Shown piece by piece: positions 9,456-18,080 of a stretch of 64,000 nucleotides of DNA. Position numbers and translations under genes: made by a program. Positions within the stretch are counted from its first letter, which is position 1. Every line of letters starts with the position of its first letter. This stretch comes from JAVKDP01 sp040222185 (lineage in GTDB: Bacteria > Bacteroidota > Rhodothermia > Balneolales > Balneolaceae). The stretch covers positions 1 to 64,000 of the forward strand of contig JAVKDP010000086.1 of NCBI GenBank assembly GCA_040222185.1, written 5' to 3'. The notes beneath the pieces were generated by a model that saw only the letters and a list, made by a program, of their open reading frames with translations, made no database searches and was not told where the DNA came from.

Positions 9456-9490
9456 AACAGGCGAGGTGGATCAGCACTTCGCCTGTTGTT
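9456..9490 (+). terminator. Probable terminator hairpin after rarA
   Basis: A 12-bp stem (ACAGGCGAGGTG 9457-9468 with CACTTCGCCTGT 9475-9486, one G-T pair) and 6-base loop directly follow rarA. The downstream side (TGTTGTTG) is only moderately T-rich, so it could instead belong to a structured RNA. Confidence 0.5.
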
Positions 9491-9797
9491 GTTGGAGTCA
9501 CTAATACAACCGGAAGGTGAATCGCAGCCTAACCAACCTGATCCCCCCGGCAATGTATTAGGCGGAATAAAACATGAGACAAATAGTTTAATCTACTTGT
9601 CGATAACACATTAAATGATACGGTCATTTTTATATAATTCAAAAAATATTTAGGAATAAATTATTATTTAAATAAAAAATTAATACCAAGTATAGAAAAG
9701 CGCTTACAAAATAAAGCAGACTCTTTTCCCGAATTAATAAGATTTAAAAAAGGTTTTTAGTTGTACATTATTTGCCAACTTTTAGAAATGATTTTTT
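9491..9797. other. Gene-free region with a GC-rich, foldable segment
   Basis: No credible ORF. Positions 9501-9561 are clearly more GC-rich than their surroundings and are enclosed by an 8-bp pairing (CTAATACA with TGTATTAG). The segment includes a possible ACC-GGAA-GGT tetraloop hairpin and GTTGG/CCAAC pairing, so it could encode a small structured RNA. The rest, from about 9600, is AT-rich and featureless apart from the promoter expected for the gene at 9798. Confidence 0.35.
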
Positions 9798-10340
9798 ATG
9801 AATCTTAAGATTATTAGCAGCACTGACCGTCCTAACTCAAAGTCTTTACAGGTATCGAATTATGTTAAGAGCTTGTATGAAAAGGAGGGTATTAACCCGG
9901 ACGTAATAAGCCTGGAAGATTTTCCACTTCAGGATGTTGTTGGTGGTAAGTATGGCGCTGATATTCCATCTGTTAATACATTTAGAGATCCGATTTTAAA
10001 TGCAGATGCTCTACTATTTGTAATACCTGAATATAATGGCGGGTTCCCGGGAGTCTTAAAAATGTTTATTGATTATCTACCTTTCCCCGGCGCATTTGAA
10101 AAACTACCGCTGGCATTTATTGGGGTGGCATCCGGGGCATTTGGTGCTCTGCGCCCTGTAGAACAATTCCAGATGGTGTCAAATTACAGGAATGCGATTC
10201 AATTCCCTGAAAGAGTATTCATAACCCGGGCACACAATGAGTTTGATCCCGTTTCTGGCTTGAAAAATGAATTGCAGCAAGGATTACTTGAGTCTCAGAC
10301 CAAGAACTTCATAGCTTTTGTGAAAGCTCTTAAAGGCTAA
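9798..10340 (+). CDS. NAD(P)H-dependent FMN reductase (flavodoxin-like fold)
   Basis: A 180-residue member of the NADPH-dependent FMN reductase family, which transfers hydride to flavin or quinone-like acceptors in the cytoplasm. The FMN phosphate loop lies near the N-terminus (SSTDRPNSKSLQVSNYV). The family motif PEYNGGFPGVLKMFIDYLP sits near residues 74-92, followed by PLAFIGVASGAFGALRP. Length is normal. It runs convergently toward the response regulator gene with only 3 bp between stop codons, so it is a single-gene unit. Confidence 0.88.
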   Translation: MNLKIISSTDRPNSKSLQVSNYVKSLYEKEGINPDVISLEDFPLQDVVGGKYGADIPSVNTFRDPILNADALLFVIPEYNGGFPGVLKMFIDYLPFPGAFEKLPLAFIGVASGAFGALRPVEQFQMVSNYRNAIQFPERVFITRAHNEFDPVSGLKNELQQGLLESQTKNFIAFVKALKG

Positions 10341-10343
10341 AGC

Positions 10344-11048
10344 TTAGTTAGTCTTAAGCAGGTAACCTACTCCATGGAGAGTAATAAGATATCTTGGATC
10401 TTCAGGGTGGATTTCAATTTTAGCCCGAAGTTTTGAGATGTGAACATCTACTGTTCTGGTATTGGTACTATATTCGTATCTCCAGACTTTTTCGAGAAGT
10501 TCATCACGTGATACAGGTTCACCTCCAGCGCTTAGAAGATACCGTATGAGCTCAACCTCGCGGGCGGTTAACTCATTGGTTGTACCATCTGGAAACACAG
10601 CTTCAGACTCCAAGAGATCTATTTTTACCGAGCCCAGCTTAATAATTTCAACATCTGTTGAAGATGAGTATGTGCCTGACCTTCTTAACCTTGCCTGAAT
10701 TCTGGCAAGTAATTCTTTTACGCCAAATGGCTTTGTAAGATAATCATCAGCGCCCAATGTCAACCCTTTTACCTTGTCTATCTCCTGGTCTTTTGCTGTA
10801 AGCATGATAATCGGGAATGAGAACTTCAAATCTCTGACTTCTTTACAGATGTCATATCCACTTTTTCCAGGTAACATAATGTCGAGTAACATTAAATCTG
10901 GTTTGTGTTCTTTCACTAATTCTACAGCGTGTTCTCCATCTTCACTTACTACTACTGCGTACCCCTCACTTTCGAGAGTATCTTGCAGCGTAAAAATTAA
11001 ACTGGGTTCATCCTCAACCAGTAAAATTTTGAGTTGTTTATTAGGCAT
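10344..11048 (-). CDS. OmpR/PhoB-type response regulator
   Basis: A 234-residue two-domain regulator. The receiver domain (residues 7-120) has the acidic pair ED (12-13), the phosphoacceptor Asp56 in LMLLDIMLPG and the conserved Lys in YLTKPFG. The C-terminal winged helix (140-232) has the OmpR features TAREVELIRYLL, RDELLEKVW and TRTVDVHISKLRAKI. It overlaps the start of the next reading frame by 8 bp at the end of the histidine kinase gene (11041-11048), which marks the pair as one two-component operon transcribed kinase first. Confidence 0.94.
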   Translation of the reverse strand: MPNKQLKILLVEDEPSLIFTLQDTLESEGYAVVVSEDGEHAVELVKEHKPDLMLLDIMLPGKSGYDICKEVRDLKFSFPIIMLTAKDQEIDKVKGLTLGADDYLTKPFGVKELLARIQARLRRSGTYSSSTDVEIIKLGSVKIDLLESEAVFPDGTTNELTAREVELIRYLLSAGGEPVSRDELLEKVWRYEYSTNTRTVDVHISKLRAKIEIHPEDPRYLITLHGVGYLLKTN

Positions 11049-12747
11049 ATTCAGAAGGTTCAGTAATATTTTTTGGAAAGGTTATGCGATTTTTTTGATC
11101 TATCAAAGTTTTTTCTTCTTTCACCAGAACAGGAAATTTTAAAGTAAATGTGGTCCCTTTTCCAAGTTCACTTTTAACTTCAATTGTTCCTCCGTTTAGT
11201 TCTACCAAATTTTGTACAATGCTTAGCCCAAGGCCGTGACCTTTGGTTTTAGCGTCTAAAGAGTTTTCTACTCTAAAAAACTTCTTGAAGATATTTTTTA
11301 AATGTTTTCTAGGTATACCAATACCAGAATCGGAAACAGCAATGTAGATAAACTTTCCATTATTCTTGACGCTGAACTTAATAGACTTCTTGTCACCACT
11401 GTACTTGATTGCATTTTCAGTAAGGTTACTGAAGATAGTTTCCATGTTGTCTTTGTCAACAACCGCAAAGTTTGAATCAAATGAGTTTTTGAGTGTTAGT
11501 TTGAATCCCTTTTCTTCGATATAGCTTCTATTTTCCTGGATATAGTTTTGAACCAGTTGATTCAGGTTTTCAGGATTGGCTTTACTCAATGATTGCCCAG
11601 AATCTGATTTAGCCACATCAAGAAGCTTCTCTATCGTTTTTCTTAACCTGATTGATTCACTGTAAATATGATCTCCATATCGTTTTAGTCTCTCTGGCTC
11701 AGTAACTCTACCATCAGAAATGTTTTCACCTGCGGCCTGCATTACAGCTAGCGGGGTTTTTAGCTCATGAGTTACGTTTGCTAAAAATCCGGCCTGGCGC
11801 TGAGAAAGTGCCCGTTCTTTCTGAGCAGTGTAAAACATAAACAGAAGTGCACCCATAAGGAGAAGTACGGCTACTCCTAATACACTAAGGTTTTTAAAAA
11901 GTGTTTCGTTATACATTGAAGCAACCTGATTACTCAGAAAGCCAACCTTGATGTTCCAGTTTTCAAACATGTTGTTGATGCTACCAAAACTCACTCTTTT
12001 ATTAACAAGGTCGATGTCATAATTGATGTCAGGATTGTTGGTAGCTAGTACTTCATCATTAGCCCAGTCGTGAAGCCATACAACAGTTTCAGGTGTAGTT
12101 TGAGGATTGAAATTGGCAACTAAAATCGGAGCAATTATATCGTCTACTATATAGTCTTTATTCAGTGTAAGAGTCAGGTACCCTATAATTCTGTTCTCTT
12201 CCAGATTAATGAACCCAATATTCATAGTTCTATGGGCATCAAATTCTGTGTTGGTACTCCATCTATAATCGAAGCTGTTCAATTCAATTCTGGCTTTGGT
12301 TCGGGCCAGGCCTACTCCGTCACATACTAGCGAGGAATATTCATCTGTAAGATAAAGCGTGTGTGTAGAATAATTATAAGCATAGGTTTGGGCACCATCA
12401 ACGCAAGGGTCTACATCCTCAGGTGTATAGTAAATACTATTAAAAATGGGGCTTTCAGCTGCACTAACTATCTTTTCATGCATTTGAGTAGGAAATTTAC
12501 CTGTAGCAGGAATAGTGTACTCGGTAGGTTCCAATTCAAGAGTTCTTAAGCCTTGAAGAGGTGCATAGATTTGGTCTCTGATTACTCTAACTTGTTCTTC
12601 GAGAACAGATATTTGCCTTTTTTCTTCCCCGTCTGCAATTCTGTCCCTGATATCATAAAGCGAGTACACATTCATCCCGGTAAGCGCAATTATTGCGAAT
12701 AACCCCAGGGCAAGTAAAATCCATCTGAATGCTTTATTTCTAATCAT
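11041..12747 (-). CDS. Membrane-bound sensor histidine kinase
   Basis: This 568-residue protein has one membrane helix at 8-27, a large extracytoplasmic sensor domain (about 30-285) and a second helix near 288-308. A HisKA domain with His327 in FLANVTHELKTPLAVM follows, then a HATPase domain with the N-box (NLTENAIKYSG), DSGIGIPRKHL and GHGLGLSIV. The sensor part has no motif I recognise. It phosphorylates the response regulator encoded 8 bp overlapping downstream (inferred from linkage). The start is the only good ATG before the first membrane helix. Confidence 0.93.
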   Translation of the reverse strand: MIRNKAFRWILLALGLFAIIALTGMNVYSLYDIRDRIADGEEKRQISVLEEQVRVIRDQIYAPLQGLRTLELEPTEYTIPATGKFPTQMHEKIVSAAESPIFNSIYYTPEDVDPCVDGAQTYAYNYSTHTLYLTDEYSSLVCDGVGLARTKARIELNSFDYRWSTNTEFDAHRTMNIGFINLEENRIIGYLTLTLNKDYIVDDIIAPILVANFNPQTTPETVVWLHDWANDEVLATNNPDINYDIDLVNKRVSFGSINNMFENWNIKVGFLSNQVASMYNETLFKNLSVLGVAVLLLMGALLFMFYTAQKERALSQRQAGFLANVTHELKTPLAVMQAAGENISDGRVTEPERLKRYGDHIYSESIRLRKTIEKLLDVAKSDSGQSLSKANPENLNQLVQNYIQENRSYIEEKGFKLTLKNSFDSNFAVVDKDNMETIFSNLTENAIKYSGDKKSIKFSVKNNGKFIYIAVSDSGIGIPRKHLKNIFKKFFRVENSLDAKTKGHGLGLSIVQNLVELNGGTIEVKSELGKGTTFTLKFPVLVKEEKTLIDQKNRITFPKNITEPSEYA

Positions 12748-12902
12748 AGAAACTTAAATATCGTCTTTTTTGATAAAAAAAGGATTGAAAGAGTATACAT
12801 CAACTTTAAATAAGTAAAACTTCGTATAACCTTTTTATGGTAAATAACTATTCTGAAGCAAGAAGAGTATTCACCTTAAGAAAAAGCAGAAACTAAAATT
12901 GA

Positions 12903-13280
12903 TTAATGATTGAAGTTTCTTTCCAGAGAGTCTTTCAAATCATTAAACTCAATTGGTTTGATCAGATAGTCAACGTATTCGGTTTCTTTAGCCCTCTGAA
13001 CGTGGTATGGATCTGAGTTACCAGTTATATAGATAACAGGCACATTAGATGTCTTTCGAATTTCACGCATGGCATCAATACCATCCATATCACCTTCGAG
13101 TGAAATATCCATCAGTATGAGATCAGGGCTAATTCTTTTAGCTACTTCAATAGCCGTTTTACCATACACCAGCTCACCTTCAGCATCATAACCAAGTTTT
13201 TCCAGATAACTCTCATATAGAAGATTGAGGATGAGATCATCTTCTACAATCATTACAGTTTTACGAGTCTTCTTTTCCAT
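12903..13280 (-). CDS. Single-domain response regulator (receiver only)
   Basis: A 125-residue CheY-like receiver with no output domain: acidic residues ED (13-14), phosphoacceptor Asp58 in LILMDISLEGDMDG, conserved Thr in PVIYITGNSD and Lys in DYLIKPIEF. It has the DISLEGDMDGIDAM variant seen in stand-alone receivers that pair with PAS or hybrid kinases. It may relay phosphate from another kinase. The neighbouring kinase already has its own cognate regulator, so the partner is unknown. Confidence 0.88.
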   Translation of the reverse strand: MEKKTRKTVMIVEDDLILNLLYESYLEKLGYDAEGELVYGKTAIEVAKRISPDLILMDISLEGDMDGIDAMREIRKTSNVPVIYITGNSDPYHVQRAKETEYVDYLIKPIEFNDLKDSLERNFNH

Positions 13281-13420
13281 CTTTATTAGTTCGTGAACCC
13301 TTTTTAATTTCAGCTATGTCCTTTAAGCGATGGATATTATACAAAATTTAGCGATCAAAAAAGGGTGCTAAAGATTTAATTCGATTAGGTAAACCTTACT
13401 TAAACAAACTTGGCTATATA

Positions 13421-13455
13421 GAAAAAGAAGCTATTACTAAATCAGCAATAGCTTC
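13421..13455 (-). terminator. Terminator of the transporter-transketolase operon
   Basis: A perfect 9-bp stem GAAGCTATT (13427-13435) / AATAGCTTC (13447-13455) with an 11-base loop. On the minus strand it is followed by a T run (complement of GAAAAA). It lies 22 bp past the transketolase stop codon. Confidence 0.7.
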
Positions 13456-13476
13456 ATAAGAATTATATTAAAAATC

Positions 13477-15531
13477 TTAGCTCAGCTTCTCAGAAAGCCA
13501 TGTAGCCACTTTTTCTGGAGTAAATCCGAACTTGTCATCAAGTACTTCTGCTGAAGCAGAATACCCGAAATGCGGGAGTCCAAATACATTATTTATACCA
13601 CCAGTAAGGAGTGCAAGTGTTGAAGGTAGTCCTGCAGTTAACCCCAGTACCTTCACATCGTCCGTTAAAATCGATTTTTTATAAGAATCACTTTGGTTTG
13701 CAAATACACCGGATGAAGGGATGGAAACCACACGGCAACCAATTCCTTTTTCTTCGAAAAGTATATCAGCAGCCCCAACAAGAGTAGAAACTTCTGATCC
13801 ACTTGCAATAAGTACAGCTTTATAATCAGTGCTTGTTTCGTATGCAACATAAGCACCTTGTTCAGCATGCGCCGCTTGCTCTAATCTTGAAGAGTTTCCA
13901 TTAGCAGGAATTGACTTAATACCTTGTCTGGAAAGTATAAGTGCAGTTGGTGAGTTAGAATTCTTAAGTGCTAAATCCCAGGCAACAGTTGTTTCTTCGG
14001 CATCAGCAGGTCTTAATACAAGAAGACTGTTTTTCCCGGAATGGTTTTTGAGCTCTTCCATCAACCTGAGTTGAGCTTCATGCTCAATTGGTTGGTGGGT
14101 TGGTCCGTCTTCTCCAACTCGAAATGAATCGTGAGTCCATACATAAACTACCTGGATTTCCATGATAGCAGCCAATCTCACAGCGGGTTTCATATAATCT
14201 GAAAACACGAAGAAGGTAGCGCAAACCGGTAGAATTCCACCATGAAGAGCAATTCCATTTGAAACTGCAGCCATAGTTAACTCGGAAACACCAATTTGAA
14301 GGAAGTTTCCTGAGAAATCACCTTTTCTGAAGATGGTGGTTTTCTTGAGGAACCCATCTGTTTTATCACTATTACTAAGGTCGGCTGATGTAACAATTAC
14401 ATTTTCATATTGATCATACAAGTGACCCAGGAATTTACCTGAAGCATCTCTTGTAGCAGTGCTTGATGGTTGTTCGAAATTGCTTAAATCAATATTTGAA
14501 AAGTCCTGAGTAAGGAACAGGTCCAATTTTTTAGCAAGTTCTGGATTAGAGTCGGTCCAGTCTGATTTTGACTTCTCAAAAGCTGAAACGTACTCTCTTT
14601 TCTCATCCAGGGCTTTCGAGTAATATTCTTTTACTTCATTAAAAATCTGAAATGGATTAGCAGGATCACCACCTAAAGTTTCGACTGTTTTAGAAAGCGA
14701 AGCGCCCGCTTTTGAAATAGGTTTACCATGAAGTGAAACTTTATCTTCCATCGGGTTTCCATCGGCGTCAACTACACCTTGTCCCATAATTGTGCGTCCA
14801 ATAATGAGTGTAGGTTTTTCAGTTTCGGCATAGGCTTTATCTAAGCTTTCTCTTATTTGATCCTGGTTGTGCCCGTCAATGTCATATACTTTCCATCCCC
14901 ATGCTTCATATTTCATTTGGATGTCTTCAGTAGTAACGTCATCAACCGTACTGGAAAGCTGAACATTATTGGCATCGTAATACATGATCAAATTGTTCAG
15001 CCCCAAATCACCTGCTAAACGACCAGCACCTTGTGCGATTTCTTCCTGGATACCTCCATCTGATATGAATGCTACTGTTTTATGAGACATCCACTCTCCA
15101 AAACGTTCAGCGAAGAAGCGTTCTGCTATTGCAGCACCAACAGCATTTGTGTGCCCCTGACCGAGAGGACCAGAAACATTTTCAATTCCACGAGCAGTGT
15201 CTTTTTCAGGATGACCAGGAGTTGGGCTTCCCCATGAGCGAAAAGCTTTGACCTCATCCATACTGTACCAACCTACTAATGAAAGCGTACTATAAAGCAT
15301 TGCTGACATATGACCAGGATCTAGAAAAAAGCGATCTCTGTAAAACCAGGAAGCATCATCAGGATTGAAACGGAGGTATTCGCTAAAAAGAATTTGAATG
15401 AAATCAGCTGCACCGGCTGAACCACCAGGGTGGCCGGAGCTTGCTTCGTCTACCATTGCTACAGATAATACACGAATATTATTGGCTGCCTTTTGTGCTA
15501 GTGCGGAGTCGCTAAATGAGTTGGATCCCAT
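13477..15531 (-). CDS. tkt: Transketolase
   Basis: This 684-residue thiamine-diphosphate enzyme exchanges two-carbon units between sugar phosphates in the pentose phosphate pathway. The N-terminal ThDP domain has SSGHPGGSAGAADFIQILF, the GHTNAVGAAIAERFF stretch and the metal-binding region FISDGGIQEE...NLIMYYDANNVQLSS. The pyrimidine domain has GVSELTMAAVSNGIALHGG and VWTHDSFRVGEDGPTHQPIE, diagnostic for transketolase. A normal C-terminal domain follows. It is downstream of and co-oriented with a sugar transporter gene (36 bp gap), which suggests coordinated use of an imported pentose-like sugar. Confidence 0.94.
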   Translation of the reverse strand: MGSNSFSDSALAQKAANNIRVLSVAMVDEASSGHPGGSAGAADFIQILFSEYLRFNPDDASWFYRDRFFLDPGHMSAMLYSTLSLVGWYSMDEVKAFRSWGSPTPGHPEKDTARGIENVSGPLGQGHTNAVGAAIAERFFAERFGEWMSHKTVAFISDGGIQEEIAQGAGRLAGDLGLNNLIMYYDANNVQLSSTVDDVTTEDIQMKYEAWGWKVYDIDGHNQDQIRESLDKAYAETEKPTLIIGRTIMGQGVVDADGNPMEDKVSLHGKPISKAGASLSKTVETLGGDPANPFQIFNEVKEYYSKALDEKREYVSAFEKSKSDWTDSNPELAKKLDLFLTQDFSNIDLSNFEQPSSTATRDASGKFLGHLYDQYENVIVTSADLSNSDKTDGFLKKTTIFRKGDFSGNFLQIGVSELTMAAVSNGIALHGGILPVCATFFVFSDYMKPAVRLAAIMEIQVVYVWTHDSFRVGEDGPTHQPIEHEAQLRLMEELKNHSGKNSLLVLRPADAEETTVAWDLALKNSNSPTALILSRQGIKSIPANGNSSRLEQAAHAEQGAYVAYETSTDYKAVLIASGSEVSTLVGAADILFEEKGIGCRVVSIPSSGVFANQSDSYKKSILTDDVKVLGLTAGLPSTLALLTGGINNVFGLPHFGYSASAEVLDDKFGFTPEKVATWLSEKLS

Positions 15532-15567
15532 AGTTGTATTAAGATTTAGAGAGGTCTTTATGTGTTG

Positions 15568-16992
15568 TCAGTTTTCAATTTTCCAAAGCTTGTTCATGTC
15601 TTCTAATTCCAATCCCTTTGTTTCATGAACCATTTTTTGAACAAAGAATACGGATAGGATAGCGAAGAATGCATAGATACCGTAGGCACCAAATAATCCA
15701 ATAGAGGTTAAGAGAATCGGGAATGTCATGGTAATTCCAAAGTTAGCTACCCATTGAGAAAGCCCGCTTACTGCAAGACCTGAACCCCGAAGCTTATTTG
15801 GAAACATTTCGCCAAGCATTACCCACATTACAGGTCCCCAGGAGCCATTAAAAAAAGCGACATATGCATTTGCTGCAATCAGTGCTACTACACCCGCAGT
15901 ACTTGATAAAATCAGGTTACCATCAGCACCTACTTCTGCAAAGAAAAACGTGACGCTTACAATAATCAGAGTTATGGCCATTCCGATTGAGCCACCCCAT
16001 AGTAGTGGCTTTCGGCCAATTTTATCAATCAGAACCATTGCCAATAAAACAGCACCTATACTTACTGCTCCTGAAATTACATTGATAAGTAGAGCATCAT
16101 TTTCAGAAAAGCCAACCGATTGCCAGAGTACAGCTCCATAATAAAATACAACATTGATACCTACGAGTTGCTGGAATACGGCCAATCCAATTCCAACCCA
16201 TACAATAGGTCTAATTTTTTTGGTGACGGTATCGAGCAGATCAGAAAGTTTTGGTTGGTTGTGTTCTCCTAAGGAAATGTTTATCTCATCTAATTTTTTT
16301 GAGGCTTCTTCAGCACCAAAAAGTTTGGTAAGAACTTCTAAAGCATTTTCCTGTTTATCTTGCACTGCATAATACCTTGGGCTTTCAGGGATAAAGAAAA
16401 GTGCTATCAGAAATACTGATGCAGGAAGTAGCTCAATCCAGAACATCCAACGCCATGCTTCATATCCGAGCCAGAATTCACTTACAGAAGAACCTGCTAT
16501 ATCCGCTAAAAAATAGTTGCTCAGAAAAGCCAGAAAGAGGCCAGAAATAATCGCTACTTGTTGAATAGAAGAAAGTCTCCCTCGCAAGTGAGCGGGAGCA
16601 ATTTCACTTATATATGCAGGAGACATCACACTGGCAGCTCCAACTGCCAGCCCTCCAATAACTCTGAAGACTACAAAGAAAAGCGAGCTGGTTGCAATTC
16701 CTGATCCCCATGCTGAAATAATGAAGAATATTGCAGAAGCTATGAGCAAAGTTTTCCTTCCGAATTTATCTGCCAATCGACCAGCAAAGAATGCTCCTAT
16801 TGCACAACCCAGTAACATTGAGGCTACATTAAAACCTGTACCTACACTATCAGAGTCAAAAGCCGATTGAAGCCCGTCAACAGTTCCATTAATAACACCG
16901 CTATCAAACCCAAAAAGAAGACCACCTAATGTGGCTACTATAGTAATACCTGCAATGTAGAGTGAATTTTGATTTTGAGAAGTAGACATCAT
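15568..16992 (-). CDS. Sugar porter family MFS transporter (XylE/GLUT-like)
   Basis: A 474-residue protein with 12 predicted membrane helices and all the sugar porter signatures: GRLADKFGRKTLL after helix 2, PAHLRGRLSSIQQ, PESPRYY before the central loop, FQQLVGINVVFYYGAVLW in helix 7, DKIGRKPLL, and PVMWVMLGEMFPNKLRGSGLAVS in helix 10. The family imports hexoses, pentoses or inositol with protons. The XylE-like organisation and the downstream transketolase favour a pentose, but the substrate cannot be read from sequence. Two inverted repeats 100-185 bp upstream may be its operators. Confidence 0.9.
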   Translation of the reverse strand: MMSTSQNQNSLYIAGITIVATLGGLLFGFDSGVINGTVDGLQSAFDSDSVGTGFNVASMLLGCAIGAFFAGRLADKFGRKTLLIASAIFFIISAWGSGIATSSLFFVVFRVIGGLAVGAASVMSPAYISEIAPAHLRGRLSSIQQVAIISGLFLAFLSNYFLADIAGSSVSEFWLGYEAWRWMFWIELLPASVFLIALFFIPESPRYYAVQDKQENALEVLTKLFGAEEASKKLDEINISLGEHNQPKLSDLLDTVTKKIRPIVWVGIGLAVFQQLVGINVVFYYGAVLWQSVGFSENDALLINVISGAVSIGAVLLAMVLIDKIGRKPLLWGGSIGMAITLIIVSVTFFFAEVGADGNLILSSTAGVVALIAANAYVAFFNGSWGPVMWVMLGEMFPNKLRGSGLAVSGLSQWVANFGITMTFPILLTSIGLFGAYGIYAFFAILSVFFVQKMVHETKGLELEDMNKLWKIEN

Positions 16993-17436
16993 TTAGGATT
17001 GGGTTGATATTTCACTATTCAGAATGGTTTCGAGTATAAAAAGAATCTTAGTCAAGAAATGAAAAATCTTAAGGAGTCTACGGGGTATTTGAGCGGAATT
17101 TTTTGCTCGTTATAAACTAAAGTAAGGGAATTATTTATTTGAACAAAATGAGAAAATTAGTGAGCAAATTTTGCTCATAATAATATCCGGGTTGCTCATT
17201 TAAAGATAAATTTGATCTCAAAAAAGTTTTCAGGAAGTGTTGGAAATAAAAATGAGAATCCTTTTCTTTCGTCATGCAAATAACTCTTGCACATAGAATT
17301 GAAAATACTTCTACTCCACGTATCCCGCGGCGGCGGTAATAGTATACATAAGTCATATTTTTATATGGCGCCCACCTTCTTATCAATTCAATTCTAAACT
17401 ACTGTATATTCAGTTCACTCACTTATTACTATAAAA
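16993..17436. other. Divergent intergenic region between sugar operon and arginine operon
   Basis: These 444 bp hold no convincing gene: the 83-codon minus frame at 17135-17386 has unnatural composition. It must carry promoters for both flanking operons. Two related inverted repeats built from GAGC...GCTC arms lie at 17091-17108 and 17161-17177. A short GC-rich patch (CCCGCGGCGGCGG, near 17325) stands out from the AT-rich surroundings. Confidence 0.6.
17161..17177. promoter_or_regulatory. Candidate operator, palindrome TGAGCAAA-T-TTTGCTCA
   Basis: A perfect 8-bp inverted repeat around one central base. A weaker copy of the same pattern (GAGCGGAA-TT-TTTTGCTC, 17091-17108) lies 70 bp closer to the transporter start, and another half site TTGCTCAT occurs near 17192. 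Spacing of two similar sites on one face of DNA suits a repressor of the sugar operon; this is inference. Confidence 0.4.
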
Positions 17437-18078
17437 ATGTCCGTTAAAATTCACTATGCAACCTCAGAACATACCAGCTATGCCCAGGCTATATGTGATT
17501 TGATAGAAACTGCAGCCAAACAGCGCGGTACAGGAATAGCGAAGCGCGAACCAGACTATATTAAAACCAAGATGAATAACGGTAATGCCGTTATTGCGTT
17601 AGATGGTGACGCTCTTGCGGGCTTTTGTTACATAGAGATCTGGGAAGAGAAAAAATATGTAGCCAATTCAGGCCTGATAGTTCATTGGGACTATCGCGGG
17701 CAGGGGCTTGCAAAAAAGATAAAAGCAAAAGCTTTTGAGTTGTCCAAAAAGAAATACCCGGAAGCGAAGTTGTTTGGGATTACAACCAGTCTCCCTGTAA
17801 TGAAAATTAATTCCGACCTAGGCTATAAGCCGGTTACATTTTCGGAGTTAACCCAGGATGATACTTTTTGGAGCGGGTGCCAAAGCTGCCCTAATTATGA
17901 CATTCTTACCCGTAATGAGCGGAAAAACTGTTTGTGCACGGGTATGCTCTATGACCCTTCAAAACCGAATAAAAATTCTAAACCTGAACGAGAGCGAAAC
18001 GTGAGGAAATTCAATCGCTGGGTTCAAATAAAAAAACAAGCATTCCTTAATGCGATCGCTAACGCAAAATTATTTTAA
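17437..18078 (+). CDS. GNAT acyltransferase, likely first enzyme of the arginine operon
   Basis: A 213-residue GNAT-fold protein with the acyl-CoA pyrophosphate loop in HWDYRGQGLAKKI (about residues 86-98) and the family core GLIVHWDYRGQGLAKKIKAKAFELSKKKYP. A cysteine-rich segment (WSGCQSCPNYDILTRNERKNCLCTGM) follows, which is unusual for the family and could bind metal. It begins the nine-gene arginine operon, 2 bp upstream of argG. No classical ArgA or ArgJ is visible here, so it probably makes N-acylglutamate (acetyl or succinyl). That role is inferred from position, not shown by motif. Confidence 0.8.
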   Translation: MSVKIHYATSEHTSYAQAICDLIETAAKQRGTGIAKREPDYIKTKMNNGNAVIALDGDALAGFCYIEIWEEKKYVANSGLIVHWDYRGQGLAKKIKAKAFELSKKKYPEAKLFGITTSLPVMKINSDLGYKPVTFSELTQDDTFWSGCQSCPNYDILTRNERKNCLCTGMLYDPSKPNKNSKPERERNVRKFNRWVQIKKQAFLNAIANAKLF

Positions 18079-18080
18079 CT

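Noticed and set aside
9501..9561. Possible 4.5S/SRP RNA because of CCGGAAGG...CGCAGCC
   Set aside because: The universally conserved GGTCAGG-type strand opposite the tetraloop is missing, and extra bases separate the loop from the GCAGCC part, so the SRP helix 8 cannot form. Kept only as an unidentified structured segment.
17135..17386. 83-codon minus-strand frame in the intergenic region
   Set aside because: Composition (MIRRWAPYKNMTYVYYYRRRGIRG...) is unlike a protein, it covers the palindromic operators and divergent promoters, and has no family resemblance.
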